64,000 nt of DNA, taken from Flavobacteriaceae bacterium. Lineage in GTDB: Bacteria; Bacteroidota; Bacteroidia; Flavobacteriales; Flavobacteriaceae. A program made the translations under genes and the position numbers. Positions 8,726 through 18,154 of this stretch are shown in pieces. The stretch covers positions 310,001 to 374,000 of the forward strand of contig JAGYJA010000007.1 of the NCBI GenBank assembly GCA_018402385.1, in the 5' to 3' direction. The number at the start of each line of letters is the position of its first letter. Position 1 is the first letter of the stretch. The notes beneath the pieces are model-generated. The model saw only the letters and a program-made list of their open reading frames with translations. It was not told the DNA's origin and did no database searches.

Positions 8726-10060
8726 TTACAAGTTTCTGACTGCTTCCTTAAATTGTCTACCACGGTCTTCATAGTTTTCAAATAAATCAAAACTAGCACA
8801 GGCCGGTGAAAGCAAAACGGTATCACCACGTTCTGAAAGTCTGTATGCAAATTGAACAGCTTCTTTCATAGTGTGTGTTTCAGTTATTACCTGTACAATA
8901 TTTCCGAAGGCATTTATGATTTTTTCATTATCCAATCCCAAACAAATGATGGCTTTCACTTTTTCATTGACAAGTGGTAGCAATTCTTCATAATTGTTGC
9001 CTTTGTCCACACCTCCCAAAATCCAAACAGTTGGAGTTGTCATACTGTCAAGCGCATAAAAAGTAGCATTGACATTGGTTGCCTTGGAGTCATTGATATA
9101 GGTTACATTTTGAATTTTCAATACGGTTTCAAGGCGGTGCTCCACCCCATGAAAGTTTTCAAGGCTCTCTCTAATTGTTGCTTTTCTAATACTTAAAAGC
9201 TTTGCAACGGTTGATGCCGCCATGGCGTTTTTCAGGTTGTGGTTTCCTTGTAATTCTAGACTCTTTGTTGGCATTTGTAAGGTTTTATTATCTGTTGTTA
9301 TTGTTATATTTTCGTTTTCTATATATGCGCCGTTTTTCATTTTTCGTTGTAACGAAAAGGGCAATTTTTGAGATGCTATGGGATGGTTGTCAATCCATTT
9401 TTCAATTATTTTATCGTCTGCGTCATAAATAAAGAAATCTGTTTCTTGTTGGTTTTTTATGATTTGAAATTTGGAGGCGATGTAGTTTTCAAACTTATAA
9501 TCATACCGATCCAAATGGTCTTCAGTTATATTGGTCAAAATGGCAATATGCGGTTTGAAATGGATAATTCCATCCAACTGAAAGCTGCTTAGCTCAAGTA
9601 CATAATACTCATAGTTTCCCTCAGCCACTTGTAATGCAAAGCTTTTTCCTATATTCCCCGCCAGTGCCACATTGAGGCCACCTTGTTTTAAAATGTGATG
9701 TGTTAAAGTGGCTGTTGTGGTTTTGCCATTGCTTCCGGTGATTCCAATGATTGTCGCGTTTGTGTATTGAGCGGCAAATTCTATTTCAGAAATCACAGTA
9801 ACACCCTTCTCCACAAGCTTTTGAACGATGGGAGCCTTTTCCGGAATTCCGGGGCTTTTCATCACCAGATCTGCATTCAAAATAAGATTCTCGGTATGTG
9901 TTTCTTCTTCCCAGTCAATCTCATTATGTTTAAGAACTTCTTTGTATTTTTCTTTTATTTTTTGTTTGTCTGAAACAAACACTTCATATCCTTTTTGTTT
10001 TCCCAAAAAAGCTGTTCCCACGCCACTTTCTCCAGCTCCAAGTATCACCAAACGCTTCAT
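8726..10060 (-). CDS. murD: UDP-N-acetylmuramoylalanine--D-glutamate ligase MurD
   Basis: Adds D-glutamate to UDP-MurNAc-L-Ala. The 444-aa protein has an N-terminal Rossmann-like motif ILGAGESGVGTA, the P loop GSNGKTTT at 109-116, the Mur-family ELSSFQLD and NITEDHLDRY segments, and the C-terminal NDSKATN and LLSPACASFD motifs typical of MurD. The start codon overlaps the mraY stop by one base; a 49-bp gap to ftsW follows. Confidence 0.98.
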   Translation of the reverse strand: MKRLVILGAGESGVGTAFLGKQKGYEVFVSDKQKIKEKYKEVLKHNEIDWEEETHTENLILNADLVMKSPGIPEKAPIVQKLVEKGVTVISEIEFAAQYTNATIIGITGSNGKTTTATLTHHILKQGGLNVALAGNIGKSFALQVAEGNYEYYVLELSSFQLDGIIHFKPHIAILTNITEDHLDRYDYKFENYIASKFQIIKNQQETDFFIYDADDKIIEKWIDNHPIASQKLPFSLQRKMKNGAYIENENITITTDNKTLQMPTKSLELQGNHNLKNAMAASTVAKLLSIRKATIRESLENFHGVEHRLETVLKIQNVTYINDSKATNVNATFYALDSMTTPTVWILGGVDKGNNYEELLPLVNEKVKAIICLGLDNEKIINAFGNIVQVITETHTMKEAVQFAYRLSERGDTVLLSPACASFDLFENYEDRGRQFKEAVRNL

Positions 10061-11301
10061 TATCTAATTTTTAGAGTAACAATCGTCAAAACAGCAAGGA
10101 TGATTCCTACGATTAAAAACCGTGTTACAATCTTACTTTCGTGAAAACCTTTAATTTGATAGTGGTGATGAATGGGAGACATTCTAAAAATGCGCCTTCC
10201 CTCACCATATTTCTTTTTAGTGTATTTAAACCAACTCACCTGCATCATTACTGAAAGTGTTTCGATAAAGAAAATGCCACATAAAATGGGTATTAACAAT
10301 TCTTTTCTAACAGCAATGGCAATCACTGCGATGATTCCCCCAATGGTTAAGCTTCCCGTATCACCCATAAACACTTGCGCCGGAAAGGCGTTGTACCATA
10401 AAAAACCTATGAGTGCCCCCACAAATGCCATAATAAAAATGGTCATTTCGCCCGTTCTTGGGATGTACATAATATTGAGGTAATCTGAAAAAATCACATT
10501 ACCTGAAACCCAGGTAAAAATGCCTAGGGCAATCACAATAATGGCAGAGGAGCCAGCTGCCAGGCCGTCAATGCCGTCTGTGAGGTTGGCCCCGTTGGAG
10601 ACCGCCGTTATGATGAAAATGACAATGGGTATAAAAAGCAACCAGGCATATTTCACATAATCCTGGCCAATCCAAGTAATTAGTACTGAATAATCAAATT
10701 CATTATTCTTTACAAAGGGAATGGTTGTTACCAGTGCTTTGGTTTCTTGATTGGCGATTTGTTGATCGCTCAATTGAGCAATTTGATGTGTTTTAGGTTG
10801 CACATTTTCATCCAGTTTTACCGTGATTTGAGGGTGAAAATACATAGTTGCCCCCACAATAAGCCCAAGTACAACCTGACCAAAAACTTTAAATTTTCCG
10901 GGAAGTCCTTGTTTATTTTTCTTGAATATTTTGATATAATCATCTATAAAACCAATGGCTCCCATCCAAAGGGTGGTAAATATCAATAGAATGACATAGA
11001 TATTGTCCAGTTTCGCAAAAAGGAATACGGGTATTAAAGTGGCAAGAATGATGATCAAACCTCCCATAGTGGGTGTGCCTGCTTTTTCATTTTGTCCTTC
11101 AAGACCGAGGTCTCTCACGGTTTCACCAATTTGCTTTTTCCTGAGGTAGTTGATGATTTTTTTTCCGAAAACAATGGCTATAAATAAGGAAAATATAATC
11201 GCCATAGCAGAGCGAAAGGAGATAAACTGAAACAGCCCCGTGCCCGGTAAATTATAATTCTGATCTAAATATTCAAATAAATAATATAGCATAGTCCTCA
11301 C
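10060..11301 (-). CDS. mraY: phospho-MurNAc-pentapeptide transferase MraY
   Basis: Integral membrane enzyme that makes lipid I from UDP-MurNAc-pentapeptide and undecaprenyl phosphate. The 413-aa protein carries GTPTMGG, the catalytic DDYIK aspartates, [18 protein letters not shown] and the HHHYQ loop. It is longer than the roughly 360-aa E. coli enzyme because of an insert of about 55 residues (around [15 protein letters not shown] to NEFDYSV), a form common in Bacteroidota. A short palindromic repeat (11296-11324) separates it from murE. Confidence 0.98.
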   Translation of the reverse strand: MRTMLYYLFEYLDQNYNLPGTGLFQFISFRSAMAIIFSLFIAIVFGKKIINYLRKKQIGETVRDLGLEGQNEKAGTPTMGGLIIILATLIPVFLFAKLDNIYVILLIFTTLWMGAIGFIDDYIKIFKKNKQGLPGKFKVFGQVVLGLIVGATMYFHPQITVKLDENVQPKTHQIAQLSDQQIANQETKALVTTIPFVKNNEFDYSVLITWIGQDYVKYAWLLFIPIVIFIITAVSNGANLTDGIDGLAAGSSAIIVIALGIFTWVSGNVIFSDYLNIMYIPRTGEMTIFIMAFVGALIGFLWYNAFPAQVFMGDTGSLTIGGIIAVIAIAVRKELLIPILCGIFFIETLSVMMQVSWFKYTKKKYGEGRRIFRMSPIHHHYQIKGFHESKIVTRFLIVGIILAVLTIVTLKIR

Positions 11302-11324
11302 CCCAACCCCTCTCCTAGGGAGAG
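11296..11324. repeat. cctcaccccaacccctctcc-type interspersed repeat
   Basis: The sequence cctcaccccaacccctctcc followed by tagggagag forms a ctctcc-tag-ggagag hairpin in the 42-bp gap between murE and mraY, overlapping the first codons of mraY. The same kind of C-rich element is known to me as a dispersed intergenic repeat in many unrelated bacteria. No other copy is visible in this window. Confidence 0.55.
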
Positions 11325-11343
11325 TGGCATTTTTTGGGAATTT

Positions 11344-12804
11344 TTATTTGTTCAAATTTTCTAAAAGTTCGTTTACAATTTTCATGTCATCAAAATCATG
11401 TTTAACCCCTTTTATTTCCTGATAGGTTTCGTGACCCTTTCCGGCAATTAGAATAATATCGTTGCTTTCGGCAAGTTGACAGGCGGTTTTTATCGCTTGT
11501 TTTCTGTCTGTGATTGCCATCGTTTTTTTATAATTTTGGGGTTCCACGCCTTTTTCAATATCCTCGATTATTTTATCGGGATCTTCATTGCGGGGATTGT
11601 CGCTCGTGAAAATGACTTTATTGCTTAAAGCGGAAGCAATGTGTCCCATCTTTGGACGTTTTCCTGAATCCCTGTTGCCTCCGCAACCCACGACAGTGAT
11701 AAGTGTTTCATTACCGGTGCGTATGCTATTGATGGTTTCCAATACATTTTTCAATGCATCCGGTGTGTGGGCATAGTCAACAATAGCGGTAATATTTTTC
11801 TCTGAAATCTGATATTGAAATCGTCCGCTTACACTTTCAAGCTCACTGATGATTCTCAAGATTTCAAGTTCTTCCAATTCCAATAAAGTAGCTACGCCAT
11901 AAATTGCCAGTAGGTTATAGGCATTAAAATTTCCAATAAGTTTTGACCAAAGCTCATTGTTGTTAATTTTAAGCAACAATCCACTGAACTGATTTTCGAG
12001 CACTTGTGCCTTAAAGTCGGCCTGGGTTTTTAATGCATAGGTAAATTTGCGTGCTTTTGTATTTTGCAACATCACCAAACCGTTTTTATCATCTTCATTG
12101 ATTAGGGCAAAAGCGGTTTTGGGTAATTGATCAAAAAAGGCTTTTTTGACATCACGGTATTCCGCAAAGGAGTTGTGATAATCCAGGTGGTCTTGAGTTA
12201 GATTTGTAAAAACCCCTCCGGCAAATGTGAGTGCCTCTGTACGTTTTTGATGAATTCCGTGTGAACTAACCTCCATAAAGCAATATTCCACACCGTCAAT
12301 AGCCATTTCATTTAGGTAATAATTTATAGTGATAGAATCCGGTGTTGTGTGGGTGGCGGGGTATTCATTATCGTCCACAAGCACTTTTACAGTGGAGAGT
12401 AATCCCACTTTATATCCTGCTTTTTTAAAAAGGTTATACAATAAAGTAGCAATGGTTGTTTTCCCGTTGGTTCCTGTGACACCAATAAGCTTAATTTTTT
12501 CTGAAGGATTTCCAAAATAGTTGGAAGCCATAATTGCCAAAGCTTTTTTTGAATCCTCCACTTGAACATAACTCACCCCATTCACAATAACTTTCGGTAG
12601 TTCTTCGCAAATAATTGCAAGTGCGCCTTGATTAACAGCGGTTTTGATATACTCGTGCCCATCAGATAAAGTTCCTCTGATTGCAATAAAACAATCGTTG
12701 AGTGAAACTTTTCTAGAATCAAATACAAGGTTACTGAACGTGAGGTCGGTGCTTCCAACGACAGCATTAATAGTTACTTTATATAGAATATCTCTTAAAT
12801 TCAT
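11344..12804 (-). CDS. murE: MurE ligase (meso-diaminopimelate-adding)
   Basis: UDP-MurNAc-L-Ala-D-Glu:diamino acid ligase. The 486-aa protein has P loop GTNGKTT at 111-117, the substrate region THTTPDSITINYYLNEM, the Mur motif FTNLTQDHLDYH and, at residues 402-405, the DNPR motif that in the family marks meso-diaminopimelate specificity. Its ATG overlaps the ftsI stop (ATGA type), suggesting coupled translation. Confidence 0.98.
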   Translation of the reverse strand: MNLRDILYKVTINAVVGSTDLTFSNLVFDSRKVSLNDCFIAIRGTLSDGHEYIKTAVNQGALAIICEELPKVIVNGVSYVQVEDSKKALAIMASNYFGNPSEKIKLIGVTGTNGKTTIATLLYNLFKKAGYKVGLLSTVKVLVDDNEYPATHTTPDSITINYYLNEMAIDGVEYCFMEVSSHGIHQKRTEALTFAGGVFTNLTQDHLDYHNSFAEYRDVKKAFFDQLPKTAFALINEDDKNGLVMLQNTKARKFTYALKTQADFKAQVLENQFSGLLLKINNNELWSKLIGNFNAYNLLAIYGVATLLELEELEILRIISELESVSGRFQYQISEKNITAIVDYAHTPDALKNVLETINSIRTGNETLITVVGCGGNRDSGKRPKMGHIASALSNKVIFTSDNPRNEDPDKIIEDIEKGVEPQNYKKTMAITDRKQAIKTACQLAESNDIILIAGKGHETYQEIKGVKHDFDDMKIVNELLENLNK

Positions 12805-14810
12805 GAAGAAAGTTCTAATAGAATTTGTTTACCTTTTTCAATTTTTTCATCCTCATTCAGGGATTGGGATTTCACTCTTCCGTTTCCGGAGACTTTAACT
12901 TTTAGTCCTAAGTTTTCCAAAAGTGAAATTGCATCCATACCTGTCATTCCTCTCACATTAGGAATATTAGTATGTTCCTTTTGTGACAGTGTGAAGTATT
13001 TTTGATAATCATTTTCTACAGTCGCCTGCAGTACATCCAGATTTTCTACATAATCAAAGTTTGGAGAGTCAATATAAATTTTCTGCGCAATGCTTTTAAA
13101 TACCGGACCGGCAACATCAACTCCATAATAGCCTGTGCTTACTTTGGGTTTGTGAATGATTACTATACATGAATACTTTGGTTCATCAGCAGGAAAATAG
13201 CCTGCGAAAGAAGAAATATATCTGGGATTTGCAGCCCAGTCTTCCATCCAATATTCTGTTTGGGCGGTTCCTGTTTTACCAGCCATTGAGAAATCAGGTG
13301 AATACAATCTGTTTCCGGTACCTCTTTCCACAACATTTTTAAGCACCTCCCTTACTTTACTTAGCGTCTCTGGAGAAGCGATCTGCGGGTTTATAATTTC
13401 AATATCAAAGCTTTCAATCTCCTTATTCCATGCTTTTACCTGACGGATAAATCTGGGTTTTACCATGATTCCATCATTTGCAATGGCGTTGTAAAAGGTT
13501 AGGGTTTGTAGAGGTGTAATGGAAACACCATATCCATAAGCCATAGATGGCAAGGCATTGAGGCTCCATCCGGTTTTATCATCCGGGTGAGGGATTTTGG
13601 GTTTTCCTTCACCAAGAATGGGTAAGCCCAATTGTTTGTCCAAATGCATTTTTTGAAGCATTTCTACAAAATGTTTTGGGTTATTTTTATAATTTTCTTC
13701 AATAACTCTTGCAATTGCAATGTTTGATGAGAGCTCCATAGCACGAGCCATAGATATTTTGCCATGGCCACCTTTTCGGGAATCCCTTACTTTTTTGCCA
13801 TAAAAACTATAAACCCCATTTCCGGTGTCAACCACCGTGCTTGTATCGATAACTTTATCTTCAAGAGCTGCAATAAATGCCATTGTTTTGAATGTGGAAC
13901 CCGGCTCATGTGATTCTCCTATGGCATAATTGAGTTTTTCATAGTAAGTTCCCTTTGAGGTTCTTCCCAGATTTGAAACTGCTTTGATTTCGCCTGTTGT
14001 TGTTTCCATAACAATCACAGTACCGTGTTCTGCTTCATATTCTTCTAGTTGCTTCAAAAGAGCGTGGTGAGCAATATCCTGAATATTGACATTGATGGTT
14101 GAAATCACATCATAACCATCTTGAGGTTCAATTTCGTTTTCATCAAAAATGGGCTTCCATTGTCCTTGAGCAATTTTTTGTTTGAGGCGTTTTCCGTCTT
14201 TTCCTTTCAGATAATGGCTGTAAGCTCCCTCAAGACCCACTCTTAAAGTATCGCCATTGTGGTCTCGCCTTTCATAGCCCACGATGCGTTCTGCAATTTT
14301 TCCAATGGGATGCTCTCTGACTGTACTTTGTTCAGCAATAAAGCCACCACGATAAGGACCCAGATTAAATAACGGGAAAGATTTAATCTCAAGATAATCT
14401 GAATAGCCTTGATTTTTAGCAATAAGAAGATATCTGTTTTTATTTGCTCGTGCACTTCTAAAAATACTTTGATAGTGTGCAGATGATTTGCCCAATTTTT
14501 TTGCCAGTGCATTTGACAACGGAACAATGTTTTTTTCAAAATTTTCTGCACTCACAGTGACAGCGTCAAAACGAATGTTATAATTTGGAGCTGATGTTGC
14601 CAATAAACTTCCATCATCTGCATAGATATTTCCTCTGTTTGAGGGAATGATAAAGTTTTTTGTGGTATTTACTTTAGCAAGTTCCTTATACTTTTCTCCC
14701 TCTACAAATTGAATATTGACAATCTTGAAAAGAATGGCAAGCACAAAAACAAACAAACATCCTGCGATGATGTAAAGCCTGTGTAATATGTTTTTGTCTT
14801 CAAATGCCAT
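12801..14810 (-). CDS. ftsI: septal transpeptidase FtsI (PBP3-like, with PASTA domain)
   Basis: Class B penicillin-binding protein, the divisome DD-transpeptidase. The 669-aa protein has one N-terminal membrane helix (about 10-30), a PBP dimerisation domain, and a transpeptidase domain with SxxK at 305-308 (STFK), SSN at 362-364 and KTGT at 513-516. A single PASTA domain (IPNVRGMTGMDAISLLENLG) ends the protein, as in SpoVD-like and Bacteroidota FtsI; E. coli FtsI lacks it. Its start overlaps the ftsL stop. Confidence 0.97.
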   Translation of the reverse strand: MAFEDKNILHRLYIIAGCLFVFVLAILFKIVNIQFVEGEKYKELAKVNTTKNFIIPSNRGNIYADDGSLLATSAPNYNIRFDAVTVSAENFEKNIVPLSNALAKKLGKSSAHYQSIFRSARANKNRYLLIAKNQGYSDYLEIKSFPLFNLGPYRGGFIAEQSTVREHPIGKIAERIVGYERRDHNGDTLRVGLEGAYSHYLKGKDGKRLKQKIAQGQWKPIFDENEIEPQDGYDVISTINVNIQDIAHHALLKQLEEYEAEHGTVIVMETTTGEIKAVSNLGRTSKGTYYEKLNYAIGESHEPGSTFKTMAFIAALEDKVIDTSTVVDTGNGVYSFYGKKVRDSRKGGHGKISMARAMELSSNIAIARVIEENYKNNPKHFVEMLQKMHLDKQLGLPILGEGKPKIPHPDDKTGWSLNALPSMAYGYGVSITPLQTLTFYNAIANDGIMVKPRFIRQVKAWNKEIESFDIEIINPQIASPETLSKVREVLKNVVERGTGNRLYSPDFSMAGKTGTAQTEYWMEDWAANPRYISSFAGYFPADEPKYSCIVIIHKPKVSTGYYGVDVAGPVFKSIAQKIYIDSPNFDYVENLDVLQATVENDYQKYFTLSQKEHTNIPNVRGMTGMDAISLLENLGLKVKVSGNGRVKSQSLNEDEKIEKGKQILLELSS

Positions 14811-15136
14811 TAGTCTTCTTTTTCGGTAATTATTATTATTTTTTGTGGGGGATTTGTTGATGGTTTTAGTCCCTTTTTTTCCATTTGCGCAACCACTTTA
14901 CTCTCCATTTTCACCTTCATTAATTTTGAGCGCATATCGACAAACTCGCTTCTCAACTCTTTTACTTCATTATTAAGTTTAGCAATCTGATGAACTTTTC
15001 TATCTGCACTGTGTGCACTAGATATCATAACTAAAGCAAGTAGTGATAGAAAAATGATAAACTTCCAATTCTTAAAGGCATCTTCATTAATTAAAAATTT
15101 TCCTTTGAGGATGTTATAAATTTTATTTTTCATCAT
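14810..15136 (-). CDS. ftsL: FtsL-like small divisome protein
   Basis: A 108-aa bitopic protein with a cytosolic N-terminus of about 25 residues, one membrane helix (FIIFLSLLALVMISSA, 27-42) and a heptad-rich extracytoplasmic helix (LNNEVKELRSEFVDMRSKLMK) that could form a coiled coil with DivIC/FtsB. This is the FtsL layout, and the position between rsmH and ftsI is the standard FtsL place. The C-terminal PQKIIIITEKED is unusual but short. Confidence 0.88.
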   Translation of the reverse strand: MMKNKIYNILKGKFLINEDAFKNWKFIIFLSLLALVMISSAHSADRKVHQIAKLNNEVKELRSEFVDMRSKLMKVKMESKVVAQMEKKGLKPSTNPPQKIIIITEKED

Positions 15137-15144
15137 AACCCTTT

Positions 15145-16050
15145 TTACAAGCGTTCTGCAATGCGCAATTTTGCACTGCGTGCTCTGCTATTCTCCTTAA
15201 TTTCTTTATCTGATGGGACAATGAGTTTTCCCACTTTTTTAAAAGGAACTTCCACGTGACCAAAGACATCTTTTTCAGGTTCACCCTCAAACAAACCGTT
15301 TCTTATAAATCGCTTTACCAATCTGTCTTCCAGAGAGTGGTATGAAATTAGGCTCAACCTTCCTCCGGTATTTAAGAGTTCTGTTGTTTGCAAAAGGAAC
15401 TCTTTGAGTGCTTGAATTTCCTGATTCACTTCAATTCGTATGGCTTGAAAAACTTGTGCTAATATTTTATTTTCCTTGTGCTTGGGCAAAAACCTGCCCA
15501 TTGCTTTTTTTAAGTCCTCACTGGTTTTGATGGGCTCTATTGTTCTATTTTCAACGATTAACCGAGCCATTCCGGCGGCAGACTTTAGTTCACCATATTG
15601 AAAAAGGATGCTTCTTAAGTCTGTTTCGCTATAATCATTTACAATATGATAGGCTGAAATGGTATCGTTTTGATTCATTCTCATATCCAAATCGGCTTCA
15701 AAACGGGTGGAAAATCCACGTTCAGCAACATCAAATTGATGCGATGAAACACCAAAATCGCCTAAAATACCATCAACATTTTTAATATTATGCAGTCTTA
15801 AAAATCGCTTTATGTGTCTAAAATTTTGATGGATTAACAAAAACCGACTATCATTTAAACTGTTTTCCAAAGCATCTGTATCTTGGTCAAAAGCAAACAA
15901 TTTTCCGTGTTCATCAAGTTGCTCTAAAATCTTTTTGGAATGCCCTCCTCCACCAAAAGTCACATCGACATAAACCCCGTTTGGCTTGATTTGCAAACCT
16001 TCAACAGATTCTTCCAGTAAAACCGGGTTATGATACATCGTCATCTCCAT
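15145..16050 (-). CDS. rsmH: 16S rRNA (cytosine1402-N4)-methyltransferase RsmH (MraW)
   Basis: SAM-dependent methyltransferase for C1402 of 16S rRNA. The 301-aa protein starts with YHNPVLLEESVEGL and VDVTFGGGGHSKKIL (SAM-binding), and contains GILGDFGVSSHQFD, RGFSTRFEADLDMRM and SYHSLEDRLVKRF, all hallmarks of the family. The start overlaps the mraZ stop by 23 bp; an alternative start 12 bp inside (MYHNPV) would reduce the overlap. Confidence 0.97.
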   Translation of the reverse strand: MEMTMYHNPVLLEESVEGLQIKPNGVYVDVTFGGGGHSKKILEQLDEHGKLFAFDQDTDALENSLNDSRFLLIHQNFRHIKRFLRLHNIKNVDGILGDFGVSSHQFDVAERGFSTRFEADLDMRMNQNDTISAYHIVNDYSETDLRSILFQYGELKSAAGMARLIVENRTIEPIKTSEDLKKAMGRFLPKHKENKILAQVFQAIRIEVNQEIQALKEFLLQTTELLNTGGRLSLISYHSLEDRLVKRFIRNGLFEGEPEKDVFGHVEVPFKKVGKLIVPSDKEIKENSRARSAKLRIAERL

Positions 16051-16501
16051 TGTTTTTGTCGCCCATCACTTCTTCAGCGAGATCTGCAAAATCATTTGCT
16101 GCATCGTCGATGGCTTTTTCATAGTTGTTTTTATCCCATATTTCTACAATATTAATTGCAGATGAAAGCACAATTTCTTTACTAATTCCCGCAAAACTTA
16201 TAAGGTCTTTGGGTATTAACAATCTACCGGTTGTATCGAGCTCTATGACCTTTACTCCGGCAGTAAACCGTCTTACAAAATCATTGTTTTTCCTGCTAAA
16301 CCTGTTGAGTTTATTTATTTTGAGCATCAACTGCTCCCATTCTTCCATGGGATATAGTTCTAAACACGGTTGAAAAACGGCCCGTTTTAAAACAAACCCC
16401 TTTTCAAGCATAGGCGCCAGTTGCTTCTGCAATGCAGACGGAAGCATCACACGCCCTTTGGCATCTGCTTTGCATTCATAAGTCCCAATGAGATTGCGCA
16501 T
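16028..16501 (-). CDS. mraZ: MraZ transcriptional regulator
   Basis: First gene of the dcw cluster. The 157-aa protein has two swapped-hairpin AbrB-like repeats, LIGTYECKADAKGRVMLP near the N-terminus and VIELDTTGRLLIP near residue 90, each with the DxxGR motif used for DNA binding. MraZ in E. coli and Mycoplasma binds short GTGG-type direct repeats upstream of its own gene; such repeats are present here at 16543-16575, pointing to autoregulation. Confidence 0.95.
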   Translation of the reverse strand: MRNLIGTYECKADAKGRVMLPSALQKQLAPMLEKGFVLKRAVFQPCLELYPMEEWEQLMLKINKLNRFSRKNNDFVRRFTAGVKVIELDTTGRLLIPKDLISFAGISKEIVLSSAINIVEIWDKNNYEKAIDDAANDFADLAEEVMGDKNNGDDDVS

Positions 16502-16528
16502 GTTTTGTTAGGTTATACTTTTCAAATT

Positions 16529-16536
16529 CAAATATA
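16529..16536 (-). promoter_or_regulatory. -7 box of the mraZ/dcw promoter
   Basis: TATATTTG on the minus strand matches the Bacteroidota -7 consensus TAnnTTTG exactly and lies 28 bp upstream of the mraZ ATG. No clear -33 TTG is found at the right distance; the MraZ repeats lie where the -33 region would be. Confidence 0.6.
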
Positions 16537-16542
16537 TTTATT

Positions 16543-16575
16543 TTTTCCCACTTTTTACCACTTTTTACCACTTTG
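16543..16575 (-). promoter_or_regulatory. candidate MraZ operator (three 10-bp repeats)
   Basis: On the minus strand three direct repeats GTGGT-AAAAA, GTGGT-AAAAA, GTGGG-AAAAA follow each other at exact 10-bp spacing, just upstream of the -7 box. MraZ is known to bind GTGG(G/T)-type repeats spaced about 10 bp in front of mraZ. Occupancy here would block the -33 region. Confidence 0.75.
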
Positions 16576-16743
16576 TTGATAAGTTTTGATTTTTTTTAAT
16601 CAATTAAGCTTGAAATAGTTGTGTAAAAAGGTGTTTCATAAATTTGAAGTTGAAGAGAATAAAATGGTAAAGAAGATATCCCAAAGAAAAATTAAAGTTC
16701 AAATAGTTCGCATTTGAAAAATTATTCATAACATTGAAATACC

Positions 16744-16751
16744 TATATTTG
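16744..16751 (+). promoter_or_regulatory. -7 box upstream of the alpha/beta hydrolase
   Basis: TATATTTG on the plus strand, 23 bp upstream of the hydrolase ATG at 16775. The nearest TTTG (16713-16716) is 27 bp away, longer than usual, so only the -7 element is well supported. The remaining mraZ-hydrolase gap holds no other recognised site. Confidence 0.5.
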
Positions 16752-16774
16752 TCAATGTAAAAGCAAGCTGTTTT

Positions 16775-17539
16775 ATGATTAAGAATTTAAAAAGCGAAGG
16801 TAAATTCAGTTATTTTGAAATTGGTGAAGGAAAACCATTAATTATTCTACACGGTTTGATGGGTGGTTTGAGTAATTTTGATACGGTTACCAAACACTTT
16901 TCAGACAAGGGATATAAAGTGATTTTACCGGAACTTCCCATCTACACACTTCCACTTTTAAAAACCAATGTAAAAAACATTGCTACTTATGTAAAGGACT
17001 TTATTGTTCATAAAAATTTAGGTAAGGCGATCCTTTTGGGAAACTCGCTGGGTGGACATATTGCCTTGCTTTGTGCCAAATTATATCCGGAATACATTGA
17101 AGCTCTCGTAATTACCGGAAGTTCGGGTTTGTATGAAAGCGCTATGGGCGAAAGTTACCCAAAACGGGGAGATTATGAATACATTAAGAAAAAGGCGGAA
17201 GGCGTTTTTTATGACCCGGCAGTCGCCACCAAAGAAATTGTCGATGAGGTTTATGAAACCGTAAATGACCGAAACAAATTAATAAGAACACTAGCCATCG
17301 CCAAAAGTGCCATAAGACACAATATGGCAAAAGATTTGCCTAAAATGAATCATCCCACTTGCATTATTTGGGGAAAAAACGACTCGGTAACACCCCCCAA
17401 TGTAGCAGAGGAATTCAATGAATTGCTACCTGATTCTGATTTATTTTGGATAGATGAATGTGGTCACGCCGCGATGATGGAACATCCCATAGAATTTAAT
17501 ATCATCCTTGATAAATGGCTTACTGCCCGGGGAATTTAA
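16775..17539 (+). CDS. alpha/beta hydrolase
   Basis: A 254-aa single-domain alpha/beta-hydrolase with the HGLMG oxyanion segment (26-30), nucleophile elbow GNSLGG with Ser91, a catalytic Asp at 203 (KNDSVTPP) and His at 231 (CGHAAMMEHP). No signal peptide, so probably cytosolic. The substrate cannot be read from the sequence. It is transcribed away from mraZ and ends 10 bp before engB, so the two may share a transcript. Confidence 0.9.
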   Translation: MIKNLKSEGKFSYFEIGEGKPLIILHGLMGGLSNFDTVTKHFSDKGYKVILPELPIYTLPLLKTNVKNIATYVKDFIVHKNLGKAILLGNSLGGHIALLCAKLYPEYIEALVITGSSGLYESAMGESYPKRGDYEYIKKKAEGVFYDPAVATKEIVDEVYETVNDRNKLIRTLAIAKSAIRHNMAKDLPKMNHPTCIIWGKNDSVTPPNVAEEFNELLPDSDLFWIDECGHAAMMEHPIEFNIILDKWLTARGI

Positions 17540-17548
17540 AAAACAATC

Positions 17549-18154
17549 ATGCAAATCAAATCGGCTGAATTTATTATGAGCAACAGTATTGTTGCTAAAT
17601 GTCCCCCTTCCCGCATTCCTGAATATGCTTTTATTGGCCGTTCAAACGTGGGTAAGTCGTCATTGATCAATATGTTGATGCAGCGTAAAAGCCTTGCAAA
17701 AACCTCCGGTCGACCCGGAAAAACCCAGTTAATCAATCATTTCCTTATCAATAAAAACTGGCATTTGGTTGATTTACCCGGTTATGGTTATGCACGGGTT
17801 TCTAAAAGCAGTAAAAAGGTATTCCAAAAATTCATCACCGATTATTTTTTAAAACGCGAGCAACTGCTTTGTGCATTTGTACTGATTGATGTGAGGCACG
17901 AGCCCCAACCCATCGATTTGCAATTTATGGAGTGGATGGGTGAAAAACAGATTCCTTTTAACATCATTTTTACCAAAGCCGATAAATTAAAACCCAAAGC
18001 ACTGGAGCGCCATGTGGAACTCTATTTGAAAAAAATGCTTGAAACCTGGGAGGAGGTGCCTCCTTATTTTGTGACGTCGTCTGCAGATGGAACCGGGCGT
18101 GAAGAAGTTTTAAATTACATTGGAGAAATTAATGAATCATTTGCCTATTCATAA
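17549..18154 (+). CDS. engB: ribosome biogenesis GTPase YihA/YsxC/EngB
   Basis: A 201-aa TRAFAC GTPase needed for large-subunit assembly in studied bacteria. G1 is GRSNVGKSS (30-38), G3 DLPGYGYARV, G4 TKADK and G5 SSADGTG. Length fits the family. It follows the hydrolase by 10 bp and converges with the next minus-strand gene, overlapping its stop by 6 bp. Confidence 0.96.
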   Translation: MQIKSAEFIMSNSIVAKCPPSRIPEYAFIGRSNVGKSSLINMLMQRKSLAKTSGRPGKTQLINHFLINKNWHLVDLPGYGYARVSKSSKKVFQKFITDYFLKREQLLCAFVLIDVRHEPQPIDLQFMEWMGEKQIPFNIIFTKADKLKPKALERHVELYLKKMLETWEEVPPYFVTSSADGTGREEVLNYIGEINESFAYS

